The notes under the pieces were generated by a model. It saw only the letters and a list, made by a program, of their open reading frames with translations. It made no database searches and was not told the DNA's origin. The position numbers were made by a program, and so were the translations under genes. 64,000 nt of DNA. It comes from an uncultured Cycloclasticus sp. (GTDB lineage: Bacteria > Pseudomonadota > Gammaproteobacteria > Methylococcales > Cycloclasticaceae). The stretch covers positions 1 to 64,000 of the forward strand of contig CAJXOJ010000012.1 in the NCBI GenBank assembly GCA_913057515.1, read 5' to 3'. This document shows positions 32,859 through 43,745 of this stretch, piece by piece; within the stretch, counting starts at the first letter, position 1, and each line of letters starts with the position of its first letter.

Positions 32859-34154
32859 ATGCAAGATACAGCAAAACAGGAAGCTTCCAGCAAAGATAAC
32901 AGAACAACAAAGTCAGTTGCTAAGCAACCTAAAAAATCGCTTGAGAAAAAATCGCCCGACACTAAAGCAGCTAAAAAATCAGGCGCTGGTATTGCTTGGT
33001 TAGCCATTATTTTAACCTTGTGCGCACTGGGTGCCGGCTTCCTTGCCTATCAACAGTTGAGGCTACAAGTGAACCAGCTGGCTAATAACACCGAATCTCT
33101 TAAACAACAGGTCACTAACTTATCAAACGAGATTAACGCTCAATCTACCCGTATTGACTCCAAGTTAGACAACGTATCTAAACAATGGCAGACGCACCAA
33201 CAATCTACTGATGCCAGCATCAGTTTGTTACAAAAACAAGTGGGCAAAAACAAACGTCAATGGCTTATTGCAGAAGCAGAGTATTTAGTGAGTACCGCTA
33301 ATACTCGCCTGCTATTAGCTGCCGACATCGCCACAGCCATCGTTGCCTTACAAAGTGCTGACCAACGACTAAAAGAAAATGGTGACCCGATGACATTTGC
33401 CGTACGTCGGCAACTGGCTAAAGAAATCAATACCCTTAAAAGCACCCAAAAGCCTGATATTGTCGGCCTTTCATCGCAAATTCTTGCCTTAGAAGATGCC
33501 GTTTCTAACATGAGTATTTCAGAACCGCACGCGGGGACGGCTCAAGCACCAGAGATTGGTAAGGGCGAGCCTTCACCTATTCCAGGTAATATCCAAGAAA
33601 CCCTTAATGATGCTTGGGAAAATTTTAGCAAATTAGTGGTAGTTCGTCGCAACGATAAACCCATGGCTGCTTTAATGACCCCTGAACGCGTTGAGCTTAT
33701 TAGAAAAAATTTAGCCCTCAAACTTGAATCCGCAAGATTAGCTTTAATCAATCAGAACCAAGCGCTTTATACAGAGAGCATTGCCATTTCTAAAAAATGG
33801 TTAGCTGATTATTTTGATGCTAGCGAACCTTCTGTAGAGACGGCTATTGAACAGCTCGACAGCCTCGAAAACACCAACATTATATCTGAACTACCCTCCA
33901 TCGCTCTGTCACTAAAAATGCTGCGTGAATTACCGTTATTAGCAATTCCAGACAGCAATGAACCCACCCCGAGCATCAAAACAGAAAACAACACTACTAC
34001 AGAGCCAGAAACCACTCCAAGCGAGCAGATAGCGGGTGAGACAGCAGCTACACCAGAAGCAAGCCCGACAGAACCGGCTCCGCAGGAGCGACTCGAAGCG
34101 CCTGACGGTACAACTGACGTGCCTGACAACAAACCTATTGATCCTAAGCACTAG
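32859..34154 (+). CDS. hemX: HemX-like protein
   Basis: Single TM, coiled coil, WLIAEAEYLVSTANTRLLLAADIATAIVALQSADQRL; between hemD and hemY. Confidence 0.9.
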   Translation: MQDTAKQEASSKDNRTTKSVAKQPKKSLEKKSPDTKAAKKSGAGIAWLAIILTLCALGAGFLAYQQLRLQVNQLANNTESLKQQVTNLSNEINAQSTRIDSKLDNVSKQWQTHQQSTDASISLLQKQVGKNKRQWLIAEAEYLVSTANTRLLLAADIATAIVALQSADQRLKENGDPMTFAVRRQLAKEINTLKSTQKPDIVGLSSQILALEDAVSNMSISEPHAGTAQAPEIGKGEPSPIPGNIQETLNDAWENFSKLVVVRRNDKPMAALMTPERVELIRKNLALKLESARLALINQNQALYTESIAISKKWLADYFDASEPSVETAIEQLDSLENTNIISELPSIALSLKMLRELPLLAIPDSNEPTPSIKTENNTTTEPETTPSEQIAGETAATPEASPTEPAPQERLEAPDGTTDVPDNKPIDPKH

Positions 34155-34164
34155 GAGTACGACT

Positions 34165-35385
34165 ATGAAACCCATTCTCCTTCTCATACTCGCTCTTGTT
34201 ATCGCTAGTGGACTTGCCTACCAAGTTCATCAAGATCCTGGTTATGCTCTTTTAACCTATGGCCAGGCATCTATTGAAACATCGCTTGCGGTACTGATAT
34301 TTCTTACCCTAATTGCCTTTATCGGGTTTTATTTTATTCTTAGAACGATCCTACGAGTAAAAGCCACACCCAAAGTTCTTGGCAAATGGAATGAAAAACG
34401 CAAGCAAAAAAGGTCAACAAAAGAGATTAATAAAGGGCTTATAGACTCGGCAGAAGGCAATTGGCAGCGTTCCGAAAAGCTACTGGTTAAACATGCTGAG
34501 CAAAGCGACACACCGTTACTTAATTATCTTAGCGCCGCACATGCTGCCCAATCACAGCAAGCTTACAATCGCCGAGATGAATACCTCTATAGAGCTGGAG
34601 AAGTGCTACCCGATCAACTTCATGCTATTCACTTAACTCGAGCTAAATTGCAATTAGCTGCCGGACAATTTGAACAGGCCCTAGCGAGCTTGCTACAACT
34701 TAAAGCAGCCACTCCTAGTCACCCCATTGTATTAACACTGCTCATGAAAACTCATCAGCAATTGAATGAATGGGAGGCGCTCTACCATCTACTGCCTGCT
34801 ATAAAGAATAATCGAAAAATCCCCCAAGAAGAGTGGCAAACAATAGAGAAAAACACCTTAACTCAACTTTTCAAATACCCAAGTAATATCACCCAGCACG
34901 ATATTAATACAGTCTGGAACTCGTTAGATAGAAAACAAAAATCAGACCCTGACTACCTTACCCCTTATGTCTCGTACCTTATTCAAAAAGGTGAAGATAA
35001 ACTGGCTGAAAAAATACTCCTAAAAGAACTTAATACACAAACAAACGAGGCATTATTGAGTCTTTATATCCAACTCAATATTTCTTCTGATAAGAAGCTA
35101 CAACAGCTAGAAAAATGGCGAAATAAACAAACCAACAGCACAGAGCTACTCAATACTCTTGCCCATCTTTGCTTAGAGCAGCAGCAATGGGGCAAAGCAA
35201 AAAGTTATTTAGATGATAGCATCGCACTGCATCCAACTGGCCTAGCCTATCTTTTATTGGGGCAAACCTATGAGCAACTGGGCGAACCGAGCGAGCTTAT
35301 CAATGCCAGTTACAAAACTGGGTTAGAGCTAAGCGTGAATAAAAAAGCTATTAACGCTGCAGCACCCGCTGTTGCGCATACTTAA
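34165..35385 (+). CDS. hemY: HemY-like TPR membrane protein (start revised to ATG 34165)
   Basis: [44 protein letters not shown]-like repeats; hemX synteny. Confidence 0.9.
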   Translation: MKPILLLILALVIASGLAYQVHQDPGYALLTYGQASIETSLAVLIFLTLIAFIGFYFILRTILRVKATPKVLGKWNEKRKQKRSTKEINKGLIDSAEGNWQRSEKLLVKHAEQSDTPLLNYLSAAHAAQSQQAYNRRDEYLYRAGEVLPDQLHAIHLTRAKLQLAAGQFEQALASLLQLKAATPSHPIVLTLLMKTHQQLNEWEALYHLLPAIKNNRKIPQEEWQTIEKNTLTQLFKYPSNITQHDINTVWNSLDRKQKSDPDYLTPYVSYLIQKGEDKLAEKILLKELNTQTNEALLSLYIQLNISSDKKLQQLEKWRNKQTNSTELLNTLAHLCLEQQQWGKAKSYLDDSIALHPTGLAYLLLGQTYEQLGEPSELINASYKTGLELSVNKKAINAAAPAVAHT

Positions 35386-36848
35386 TCAAGCCCCAAACTC
35401 GGCCAAAGCTCATCAATTTTTTTCTGGACTGACGCATCCATAACAATTGGTTGCCCCCATTCCCGTGTGGTTTCCCCTGGCCATTTATTGGTAGCATCTA
35501 AACCCATTTTGGAACCTAAACCTGATATGGGCGAGGCGAAATCCAAGTAATCAATCGGCGTATTGTCTATTAACGTGGTGTCCCGAGAAGGATCTACTCG
35601 AGTGGTCATCGCCCAAATAACCGACGTCCAATCTCGTATATCGACATCATCATCTGTTACCAGCACAAATTTTGTGTACATAAATTGCCGTAAGTACGAC
35701 CAAACGCCAAACATAATGCGTTTTGCATGCCCCGGGTATTGTTTTTTAATGCTGACAATAGCCATTCGATAGGAACAGCCTTCGGGCGGCAGATAGAAGT
35801 CTTGAATTTCAGGAAATTGTTTTTTTAAAATAGGCACGAACACTTCATTCAGCGACACACCCAAAATAGCCGGCTCATCGGGTGGTTTACCGGTATACGT
35901 TGAGTGATAAATAGGCGACTTGCGATGCGTTATTCTCTCAATCGTAAACACAGGGAAACGTTCAACTTCATTGTAATAACCCGTGTGATCACCAAAGGGG
36001 CCTTCCTCGGCCATTTCATCTGGGTATAAATAACCTTCCAAGATAATTTCTGCGCTAGCGGGCACTTGCAAGTCATGTGTTATGCAGTTAGATAGCTCTG
36101 TTTTAGAACCACGTAACAAACCTGCAAATGCGTACTCAGATAAAGGGTCAGGGACCGGTGTAACGGCCGCTAAAATAGTCGCTGGGTCTGCACCCAAGGA
36201 AACCGCTATTGGAAAAGGTTCACCAGGATGCTCCTCTTGCCATTGTTTATAATCTAAGGCACCGCCTCGGTGAGCCAACCAACGCATAATCACTTTATTA
36301 CGCGCAATAACTTGCAAGCGATAAATACCCAAGTTTTGGCGCTTTCCAGAGGGTCCTTTGCTAATCACCAGCGGCCACGTGATCAACGGCCCTACATCGC
36401 CTGGCCAACACGTTTGAATCGGGAAGTCAGCCAAATTCACTGCATCCCCTTCAATAACCACCTGCTGACACAACGGTTTTTTAATGACCTTGGGTGCCAT
36501 ATTGAGCACTTGTTTATAAACCGGCAACTTATCCAGTGCATCTCTCATGCCTTCTGGCGGTTCAGGCTGTTTCAGTGCCGCCAACACCTCACCTACCTCT
36601 GCTAACGCACTAACGCTAGTCTGCCCCATACCCAAGGCAACACGCTTTGGCGTTCCAAACAAATTGGCTAATACCGGCGTGTCGTAGCCTTTTGGGTTTT
36701 CAAATAAAATAGCAGGGCCCTGTTGCCTAATCACTCGATCACAAATCTCGGTCATTTCCAGATAAGGGTCCACTTCCTCCGTAATTCGCTTTAACTCGCC
36801 CAACGCTTCAAGTTTTAAGATAAAATCACGTAAGTCTTTATAATCCAT
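35382..36848 (-). CDS. ubiD: 3-octaprenyl-4-hydroxybenzoate carboxy-lyase UbiD
   Basis: [43 protein letters not shown]. Confidence 0.97.
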   Translation of the reverse strand: MDYKDLRDFILKLEALGELKRITEEVDPYLEMTEICDRVIRQQGPAILFENPKGYDTPVLANLFGTPKRVALGMGQTSVSALAEVGEVLAALKQPEPPEGMRDALDKLPVYKQVLNMAPKVIKKPLCQQVVIEGDAVNLADFPIQTCWPGDVGPLITWPLVISKGPSGKRQNLGIYRLQVIARNKVIMRWLAHRGGALDYKQWQEEHPGEPFPIAVSLGADPATILAAVTPVPDPLSEYAFAGLLRGSKTELSNCITHDLQVPASAEIILEGYLYPDEMAEEGPFGDHTGYYNEVERFPVFTIERITHRKSPIYHSTYTGKPPDEPAILGVSLNEVFVPILKKQFPEIQDFYLPPEGCSYRMAIVSIKKQYPGHAKRIMFGVWSYLRQFMYTKFVLVTDDDVDIRDWTSVIWAMTTRVDPSRDTTLIDNTPIDYLDFASPISGLGSKMGLDATNKWPGETTREWGQPIVMDASVQKKIDELWPSLGLD

Positions 36849-36908
36849 TTTTCTTTACATCGTTATTTTTATAAGATTATAAAGTAACACCGATACAAAC
36901 ACTAAGAT

Positions 36909-37136
36909 ATGAAATACAACTCCACACTAGATACAAAGGGTTTAAACTGCCCACTGCCATTACTAAGGCTAAAACAGCTGCTACAAAAGTCCAACCCGGG
37001 TGAGGTGATTAAAATGATAGCAACCGACCCTGCAGCCCACTTAGATGTCGGGGTTTTTATAGATAAATCGAATCACGAAATGCTTCTGCATGAACGCGAA
37101 AATGACCTCCAATACTTTTATATTAAAGTGTCGTGA
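36909..37136 (+). CDS. TusA/SirA-like sulfur carrier protein
   Basis: LDTKGLNCPLPLLRLKQLLQKSNPGEVIKMIATDPAAHLDV. Confidence 0.9.
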   Translation: MKYNSTLDTKGLNCPLPLLRLKQLLQKSNPGEVIKMIATDPAAHLDVGVFIDKSNHEMLLHERENDLQYFYIKVS

Positions 37137-37393
37137 CCACTGATCGAGTTACCTCTCAACGACAAAAAAGGCATTCAGATTAAATCGATGTTTTTTGTAT
37201 GCTAGTTATCAGCTGCACCATAAGCAAGCTGAAGCCTCAGAGATTCCAATATAAAATGGGCTACGCCTGTTGTTTTTCTTAGTTCACCCCGTTTAAGATT
37301 TCATAGGGCTTTGCAGGCTAGTCATCGTTGGCCTCTTTTTTCCAGTATAAATAAGCATTTATTATTTTCACTAGTAACCATCCGTTTAAAATC

Positions 37394-37419
37394 TAGAGCG
37401 TTTTTTAAAAAATGCTCTA
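37394..37419. repeat. 26-bp near-perfect palindrome in convergent intergenic region (weak terminator candidate)
   Basis: TAGAGCGTTTTTT AAAAAATGCTCTA; single G/T (wobble) mismatch. Confidence 0.6.
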
Positions 37420-37447
37420 TAGACAAAAAGCCTCTGGTACTATTATC

Positions 37448-38086
37448 CTAAACCCTAAAGCCACCATGCCTTCTCAGCTGGCGAACATCTTGAACTCGCG
37501 TACCAACAAGCAAAGCACCTAGTAAAGCGAGCACTAGAACAAGTAACTTAGCGGCCCCAACAAACAGACTGGGCTCTTCCTTACCACTATTAGTTTGCTT
37601 GCCAGGCGCTAACGCATCATGCTGGTTAAGCAAACGTTCTAACTGTTGAATTTTATCGCGAGCGCTTGCTAACTCCAGCGCTACTGTTTCTGAGCGTTGC
37701 CCTGCTTCTGGCTGTATCGTACTAACCGGCTTTGAAGCTTGGCTCAAACTCGCTAAGGCCTGCTCAGTACTATCTAACTTTTCTTGAAGTTGTCGATATT
37801 TACTTTGTAATCCAAGCAACCTTACTTTTGCAGGCTTATCTGCCGATAAAAACCGCTTTTCAACCCAACCCTCCTGACCATCCACTAGTTGAACCTTCAC
37901 GAAACCGTTTTTTTCACTTATTAACTCCAGTGGTGTACCACTTAGAAGCAGTTGAGTTGGCTCCTTTAGACTATTGGGTTGAGCGTACATACCGGCTAAT
38001 AATTTATCGGTTATATGCGCGGAATACCCCCAGGTTGGCAACAGAACCCATAGCAGAAAGAAATACTTAAGCACCTTATGCAGCAA
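37448..38086 (-). CDS. SH3-domain protein with signal peptide, coiled coil and C-terminal TM (YgiM-like)
   Basis: LPTWGYSAHITDKLLAGMYAQPNS...LVDGQEGWVEKRFLS, C-terminal LLVLVLALLGALLVGTRV. Confidence 0.85.
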   Translation of the reverse strand: MLHKVLKYFFLLWVLLPTWGYSAHITDKLLAGMYAQPNSLKEPTQLLLSGTPLELISEKNGFVKVQLVDGQEGWVEKRFLSADKPAKVRLLGLQSKYRQLQEKLDSTEQALASLSQASKPVSTIQPEAGQRSETVALELASARDKIQQLERLLNQHDALAPGKQTNSGKEEPSLFVGAAKLLVLVLALLGALLVGTRVQDVRQLRRHGGFRV

Positions 38087-40124
38087 TACCCGAATGCCTT
38101 AGCAAAGCATCTATCGTTGGTTTTCGTCCTCTAAAGGCAGTAAAAAATTCAAGCGCATCATCACTACCACCTTTTTCTAAAATATTATGCAAGAAAGAGC
38201 GACCCGTTTGCTCATCAAACACTCCGTTTTCCTCAAATAACGAAAAGGCATCGCTGGAGAGCACCTCAGCCCACTTATAACTGTAATACCCTGCCGCATA
38301 ACCTCCGGCAAAAATATGTGAGAAGCCATTCGGAAAGCGATTAAAGTCAGGGGTTTTAACAACGCTTACTTCACACCTTACTTCTTCTAAAATATCGTAA
38401 ATTTGTGTGCTGTTTGTTGCGTCACATTCCAAATGGACTCGGAAATCGAAAATCGAAAACTCAATTTGCCTCGCCATCTGCATACCTGATTGAAAATTCT
38501 TCGCTGCTAACATTTTTTCAAATATATCACTGGGTAACACCTCAGCCGTTTTATAGTGCCCAGAAATCAGCGGCATCACATCGGCTTGCCAGCACCAATT
38601 TTCCATAAATTGACTGGGTAGCTCGACAGCATCCCACTCCACGCCATTAATGCCCGAGACACTTAAATAATCCACCTTCGTTAACATATGGTGCAAACCA
38701 TGGCCAAACTCATGAAATAACGTTTCCACCTCGCCATGTGTTAACAGGGATGGGTCCTCCCCAATAGGCGGTGTGAAATTACACGTTAAGTAGGCAACAG
38801 GTACCTGCACACCTTGTTCTTTCTTAAAGCGCGCAACACAATCATCCATCCAAGCGCCACCTCGTTTATGTGGCCGAGCAAATAGATCAATAAAAAAACC
38901 GCCTCTTAGCACGCCGGCTTCATCGGTGATTGAAAAAAACTGCACGTCTTTATGCCAGGTGTCTACGCCTTTTATTTCAGCAATGTCAAGACCATACAAT
39001 TTTTCAACAACCGTAAACATACCCGTTAATACGCGATTAACTGGGAAGTAGGGCTTAACTTCTTCTTGAGAAAACTGATAGCGCTTTTCACGTAGTTTTT
39101 CTGAATAATAAGCCGTATCCCAAGACTCAAGATCGCCTGTGTGCCCTTGCTGATGCGCAAACTCACACAAGGCAGCAAAATCTTTTTTCGCCATCGACAA
39201 AGAACGCTCAGCTAATTGATGTAAAAACTCTAAAACACCTTTTGGCTGCTCTGCCATTTTGGTTGCTAACGATAAATGGGCGTAGCTTTCAAAACCAAGA
39301 AGCTGCGCCTTTTCATGTCGCAAGCCAACAATATCGTTCATTATTTGCGTATTGTCCCAACGCTGCTCACTGCCTTGGTCAGATGCTCGGGTAACAAACG
39401 CTCGATGTATCTCATAGCGCAAATCGCGATTATCCGCATAGGTCATAATCGCCATGTAACACGGAAATTCCAAGGTTAACATCCAGCCATCTTTTTCTTT
39501 TTGCTCGGCTGTTTGACGTAATAAGTCCACCGCAGACTCTGGCAAGCCAGACAGCTGGCTTTTATCTGTTAGCAATTTACTCCAAGCATTAGTCGCATCC
39601 ATTAAGTTTTCTTCAAACTGATTAGTTAAGGATGACAAGCTTTGTGATATTTCCATATAGCGCTGTTTTTTCTCCTCTGACAGTGCCACACCAGATAACT
39701 CAAAGTCACGTAACGCATTATCAATAATTTTCTGCTGTGGCTTTTTTAACTGTTCAAATTCTGCGCTCTCTTTAATAGAGCGGTACGCTAAATACAGTTT
39801 TTTATTTTGACCTATTGCCGTTGAGTATTCACTTAGCTTTGGCAAACAATTTGAGTAAGCTGTCCGCCACTCATCGTTATTCATAACCGAATTTAGATGA
39901 CTAATAGGCGACCAGATGCGGCTCAAGTGGTCATCCATCAATTCAATAGGGTGTACTAAATTGTCCCAACTATAGGCTGATGTCCGATCCAGCAAAGCAA
40001 CTATTTCTATCTTATTTTTTTCTAAAATATCATCAATCGCCGGTTCAATATCTGTAGCTTTAATATCAGAAAAGTGGGGTAATTCAAATTTTTCTAGTAG
40101 CGGATTCATCACGTTTTTATGCAT
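38076..40124 (-). CDS. prlC: Oligopeptidase A (M3 metallopeptidase); start possibly 40109
   Basis: TLFHEFGHGLHHMLT, GGYAAGYYSYKWAEVLSSDAFS. Confidence 0.95.
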   Translation of the reverse strand: MHKNVMNPLLEKFELPHFSDIKATDIEPAIDDILEKNKIEIVALLDRTSAYSWDNLVHPIELMDDHLSRIWSPISHLNSVMNNDEWRTAYSNCLPKLSEYSTAIGQNKKLYLAYRSIKESAEFEQLKKPQQKIIDNALRDFELSGVALSEEKKQRYMEISQSLSSLTNQFEENLMDATNAWSKLLTDKSQLSGLPESAVDLLRQTAEQKEKDGWMLTLEFPCYMAIMTYADNRDLRYEIHRAFVTRASDQGSEQRWDNTQIMNDIVGLRHEKAQLLGFESYAHLSLATKMAEQPKGVLEFLHQLAERSLSMAKKDFAALCEFAHQQGHTGDLESWDTAYYSEKLREKRYQFSQEEVKPYFPVNRVLTGMFTVVEKLYGLDIAEIKGVDTWHKDVQFFSITDEAGVLRGGFFIDLFARPHKRGGAWMDDCVARFKKEQGVQVPVAYLTCNFTPPIGEDPSLLTHGEVETLFHEFGHGLHHMLTKVDYLSVSGINGVEWDAVELPSQFMENWCWQADVMPLISGHYKTAEVLPSDIFEKMLAAKNFQSGMQMARQIEFSIFDFRVHLECDATNSTQIYDILEEVRCEVSVVKTPDFNRFPNGFSHIFAGGYAAGYYSYKWAEVLSSDAFSLFEENGVFDEQTGRSFLHNILEKGGSDDALEFFTAFRGRKPTIDALLRHSGIAA

Positions 40125-40405
40125 GTTAAAAGCTAGCTATCTTCGCATGCTTCGAGCCAGCATCCAAGTAACTCTATTTAAAGCCTTATCTTTACTCAGT
40201 ATGAAAAATTATCACACTCTAACTGTCTAAAGCAGGCTAAAACCCGACCAATCTGTCGATAAACGCGCTCTTTGATCTAAACCAACGTTATTACCTCGGC
40301 CTCAGGCAATTCAGACCACCCTTTCCAATTAAGCCAACCCGGTACACTTTTCCTAGTTAAACCATCAATTAGAAAAATGCTAGTTCCGCATCACAGAAAA
40401 GGCTA

Positions 40406-41322
40406 CTAAACCCGAACATTAACCATCCATGCCGCTAACGCGCCAGCTACAAAAAATAAAAATAAAGCTGCCCACGATTTATATTTAAAACTCGCTGTAA
40501 GCGTTTCCTCATTTTTTGTCGAAATTAAAAATGGTTTACGGCTATCCGTTGGCCTCTCAATTAAGTTATCAATATGTGCTGAATTTTGCTTGATGGGTTC
40601 TTCCGCCAATTGCTTCTTTGCAATTAAAACAGCCCTTTCCCATTCTGCTGAATCAATCTGTCCATCTCGATTTTCATCAAACCGATTCAATAGCATCTGC
40701 GAATTACTTTTCCATTGCCTCAAAATGGCAGCTAGGGATTCATTTTGTGTTGGTAACGCCATTTCCCTAAATGACTTAAAATCACCCAGAACATATAAAT
40801 CATCACCCTCATGAATACGCTTTTCGCTATACCGGTAGCGTTTACCAATTGCAAACGTTCTGGAACTAAACCCTCCCGGACCAGCCTTTGGAAAAGGTGA
40901 GCTACCGTACCAAGTATCAGAGACTGAATGAATTACTTCCGCATCATCTGGGTCAACAATAGCCTTACCCGTTCTGCCATGTAAAGAAAACACACCGTCA
41001 CTCACACCACTTTCAAAAAGACTCCAGCTGGTGCGACTACGCCCACGAACATAGTGCGTTTGTTTCTCTTCTACTTTATACCAATACCAAACACAGCTTC
41101 GCTTGGTCAATGGTGCAATAATTTAGCAACCCCCTCAAACTCGTTATAGCCTTGAGATGCCGACCTGATCAGTGCCGTCGGTGTATCCTGCATAATGCGA
41201 TACCGCCACAAATAACGAAAGTAAAAATAAAGGCCGGCCAAAGAGAATAAGCATGCACCGACAAAATAAACCCAAAACTCATCGGCGGGCAAGCGCTGAA
41301 TGGCATAGGCTAAATCATTCAT
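40406..41322 (-). pseudogene. GIDE-like (E3-ubiquitin-ligase-family) membrane protein split into two ORFs by an apparent frameshift
   Basis: N part 41107..41322 ends ...DTPTALIRSASQGYNEFEGVAKLLHH*; C part 40406..41110 resumes (M)TKRSCVWYWYKVEEKQTHY...RYRYSEKRIHEGDDLYVLGDF; the two halves match successive parts of one family. Confidence 0.7.
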
Positions 41323-41906
41323 TATTCAAATAACTTTTTAACGCTCACATCGGCAATTTCTGACTCTTCAAACTCTAGTAAATCAAAAGCCTTAAAGCTA
41401 AAGAACTTCGCAATTAGCACGTCTGGAAATTGCTCGATGCGGACATTATTTAAATTAACGCTTTCATTATAAAATTCACGTCGGTCCGCAATACTGTTCT
41501 CTAACTGACTTATTCTGTTTTGCAGCTCTTTAAACGACTCATTGGCTTTTAGTTCAGGGTATGCCTCGGCAACGGCAAATAGGTTCATCAGGCCTTGGCG
41601 CATTTGAGTTTCAGCCTGCCCTAACGCCGCCACATCTGATTGACCTAATGCGTTCGAAACCCCTGAACGCGCAAGCATAACTTTTTCCAAGGTACCTTGC
41701 TCATGCGTCATGTATTGCTTACACGTTTCAACCAACTTAGGTAACTCATCATGTCGCTGCTTAAGCAACACATCAATGTTTGACCATGCCTTAGACACAC
41801 TATGCTTCAAACTCACCAAACTGTTATATAAGGCTATTGCATAACCCGCCAATACAACAATAACGGCCAAGGTGATAAATCCTGATACACTCATGTCTTT
41901 CTCCAA
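41322..41906 (-). CDS. LemA family protein
   Basis: LYNSLVSLKHSVSKAWSNIDVLLKQRHDELPKLVETCKQYMTHEQGTLEKVMLAR; next to GIDE-like gene. Confidence 0.95.
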   Translation of the reverse strand: MEKDMSVSGFITLAVIVVLAGYAIALYNSLVSLKHSVSKAWSNIDVLLKQRHDELPKLVETCKQYMTHEQGTLEKVMLARSGVSNALGQSDVAALGQAETQMRQGLMNLFAVAEAYPELKANESFKELQNRISQLENSIADRREFYNESVNLNNVRIEQFPDVLIAKFFSFKAFDLLEFEESEIADVSVKKLFE

Positions 41907-41947
41907 ATTAACAAATACTCGCTAAAGTATAGAACAGGAAATCGCTC

Positions 41948-42484
41948 ATGCATGTTAAATCTTTTGACTCTAAAACACCTCGAACTGAAGACTCTACCTT
42001 TATTCATGATACAGCCGTTGTTATTGGTGATGTAGAACTGGGGGCAGATGTGTCCATTTGGCCATTAGCCGTTATTCGCGGAGACATTCATAGCATTAAG
42101 ATTGGTGCTCGTTCTAACATTCAAGACGGCAGCGTTTTACATGTCACTCACGCTAGCGACTTCAATCCTGGTGGCTATCCACTCACCATTGGAACCGATG
42201 TGACCGTCGGTCATAATGTTACCCTGCATGGCTGCAGCATTGGCAACCATTGCTTAATCGGCATGGGCGCTATTGTTATGGATGGCGCTGTTGTGAATGA
42301 TAACGTCATGATTGGCGCAGGAAGCCTTGTTCCACCAGGAAAAGAGCTCGAAAGCGGTTACTTGTATGTTGGTTCTCCCGTTAAAAAAGCAAGAGAAATT
42401 AACGATAAAGAAGCAAAATTCTTAGCCTACTCGCCACAGAACTATGTTCGATTAAAAAATAAATATCTTGCTGAAACAACCTAA
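41948..42484 (+). CDS. Gamma-carbonic-anhydrase-like hexapeptide-repeat protein (YrdA-type)
   Basis: IWPLAVIRGDIHSIKIGARSNIQDGSVLHVTH, VGHNVTLHGCSIGNHCLIGMGAIVMDGAV. Confidence 0.93.
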   Translation: MHVKSFDSKTPRTEDSTFIHDTAVVIGDVELGADVSIWPLAVIRGDIHSIKIGARSNIQDGSVLHVTHASDFNPGGYPLTIGTDVTVGHNVTLHGCSIGNHCLIGMGAIVMDGAVVNDNVMIGAGSLVPPGKELESGYLYVGSPVKKAREINDKEAKFLAYSPQNYVRLKNKYLAETT

Positions 42485-42542
42485 TAAATTAATTTCAACT
42501 AGACTGTAAGGTAACATTTAAGATAGTCACTCGGTGTTTACA

Positions 42543-43715
42543 ATGCCTCACTTTTCTTTTGCCCGACAAGCCATATTTAAGAGCTCTTTAGAGCTCCACG
42601 CTTACGAGTTTTTATATCGTCCCACTCAAGACGAAGCGCATAAAACACATTCTTTTACTGCGGAGGTTATTGCCTCTTCCACTTTAGATTTAGGTTTAAA
42701 AAAAGCAGCGAACAACCACTTTATTTTTCTCAACATGGCGTATGAGGACTTATTTAATCCGCTTATTGAAGCTCTACCTGCTGAGCAAGTTGTCTTAGAA
42801 TTATTAGAAGATATTCGGCCTGACACTAAGCTTGTAAAAAGGGTCCAAGAGCTTTCAAACAAAGGCTTCTCTTTCGCTCTTGATGACTTCGTTTACACAC
42901 CAGACTGGGACCCACTCATAGCATTAGCCTCGATTATAAAGTTTGACCTAACCGTTACCTCTATTGATGAAAATAAAGCATTAATAGAAAAACTTCAGCC
43001 ATGCAAGATTCAATTTTTAGCTGAAAAAGTTGAGACCCACGAAGAGTTCAAAGCTTACAAGGAAATTGGCTGCGAGCTATTTCAGGGTTTCTTTTTTTGC
43101 AAACCGGAGTTAGTACAAGGAAAAGTTGTCAGCGCCAACACATTGGCTATCACCAAACTCCTCGCTGACGTTCATCAAGCAGACATATCAATGACCGAGA
43201 TTGAAAGTACTGTCGAAAGAGACCCGAACCTCACGCATATGCTTTTAAAGTATTTAAATTCTGCTAATTTTTCGTTTAGAAACCCTATCGAGCAAATTAA
43301 ACAAGCGATTGTTATACTCGGTATCAATGAAACTAAGAAGTGGGTGACGTTAATCAGCTTACGTAGCGTTCCCTCTAAACCCATCGAACTGATAAGGCAC
43401 ACCCTGATACGTGCCAAATTAGCTGAACTCATTGCTTTACAGACTGCAAAAGAAAACCCAAGCACCTTTTTTCTAATGGGGCTTCTCTCCACAATAGATG
43501 CGTTACTAGATATCACAATGCAAGAGACTCTAAAGCTGATGCCGTTGAAAAACGACATTACAGAGGCACTCTTGGAACACAAAGGCGACTTGGGCGAGAT
43601 ATTAAGCATTATTATAGAACACGAGAAACAGCTGAGTTGGCCTAATGGACATGACTATTCAGATAACTATATAACCGCTTGCCAGTGGGCTGACGAGGTG
43701 ACAGCAGTCATGTAA
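42543..43715 (+). CDS. EAL-HDOD signalling protein (YuxH-like)
   Basis: FARQAIFKSSLELHAYEFLYRP, FALDDFVYTPDWDPL, LAEKVETHEEFKAYKEIGCELFQGFFFCKP, then HDOD-like; ATG 42543 or GTG 42534. Confidence 0.88.
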   Translation: MPHFSFARQAIFKSSLELHAYEFLYRPTQDEAHKTHSFTAEVIASSTLDLGLKKAANNHFIFLNMAYEDLFNPLIEALPAEQVVLELLEDIRPDTKLVKRVQELSNKGFSFALDDFVYTPDWDPLIALASIIKFDLTVTSIDENKALIEKLQPCKIQFLAEKVETHEEFKAYKEIGCELFQGFFFCKPELVQGKVVSANTLAITKLLADVHQADISMTEIESTVERDPNLTHMLLKYLNSANFSFRNPIEQIKQAIVILGINETKKWVTLISLRSVPSKPIELIRHTLIRAKLAELIALQTAKENPSTFFLMGLLSTIDALLDITMQETLKLMPLKNDITEALLEHKGDLGEILSIIIEHEKQLSWPNGHDYSDNYITACQWADEVTAVM

Positions 43716-43745
43716 GCCTACAGTGACTCTGCTGTACTCGTTATT

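Noticed and set aside
37225-37240. CTCAGAGATTCC resembling the 3' end of 6S RNA
   Set aside because: A 6S RNA of normal size would have to start inside the TusA-like gene, and no matching 5' strand was found.
37262-37360. Minus-strand fragment reading ...AKPYEILNGVN* that vaguely resembles a transposase C-terminus
   Set aside because: Only about ten residues with an in-frame stop just upstream; no inverted repeats or target duplication seen. Too short to call an IS remnant.
40406-41322. Programmed -1 frameshift as the explanation for the split GIDE-like gene
   Set aside because: No X XXY YYZ slippery heptamer in the usable overlap and no evident downstream stimulatory structure; indel or sequencing error preferred.
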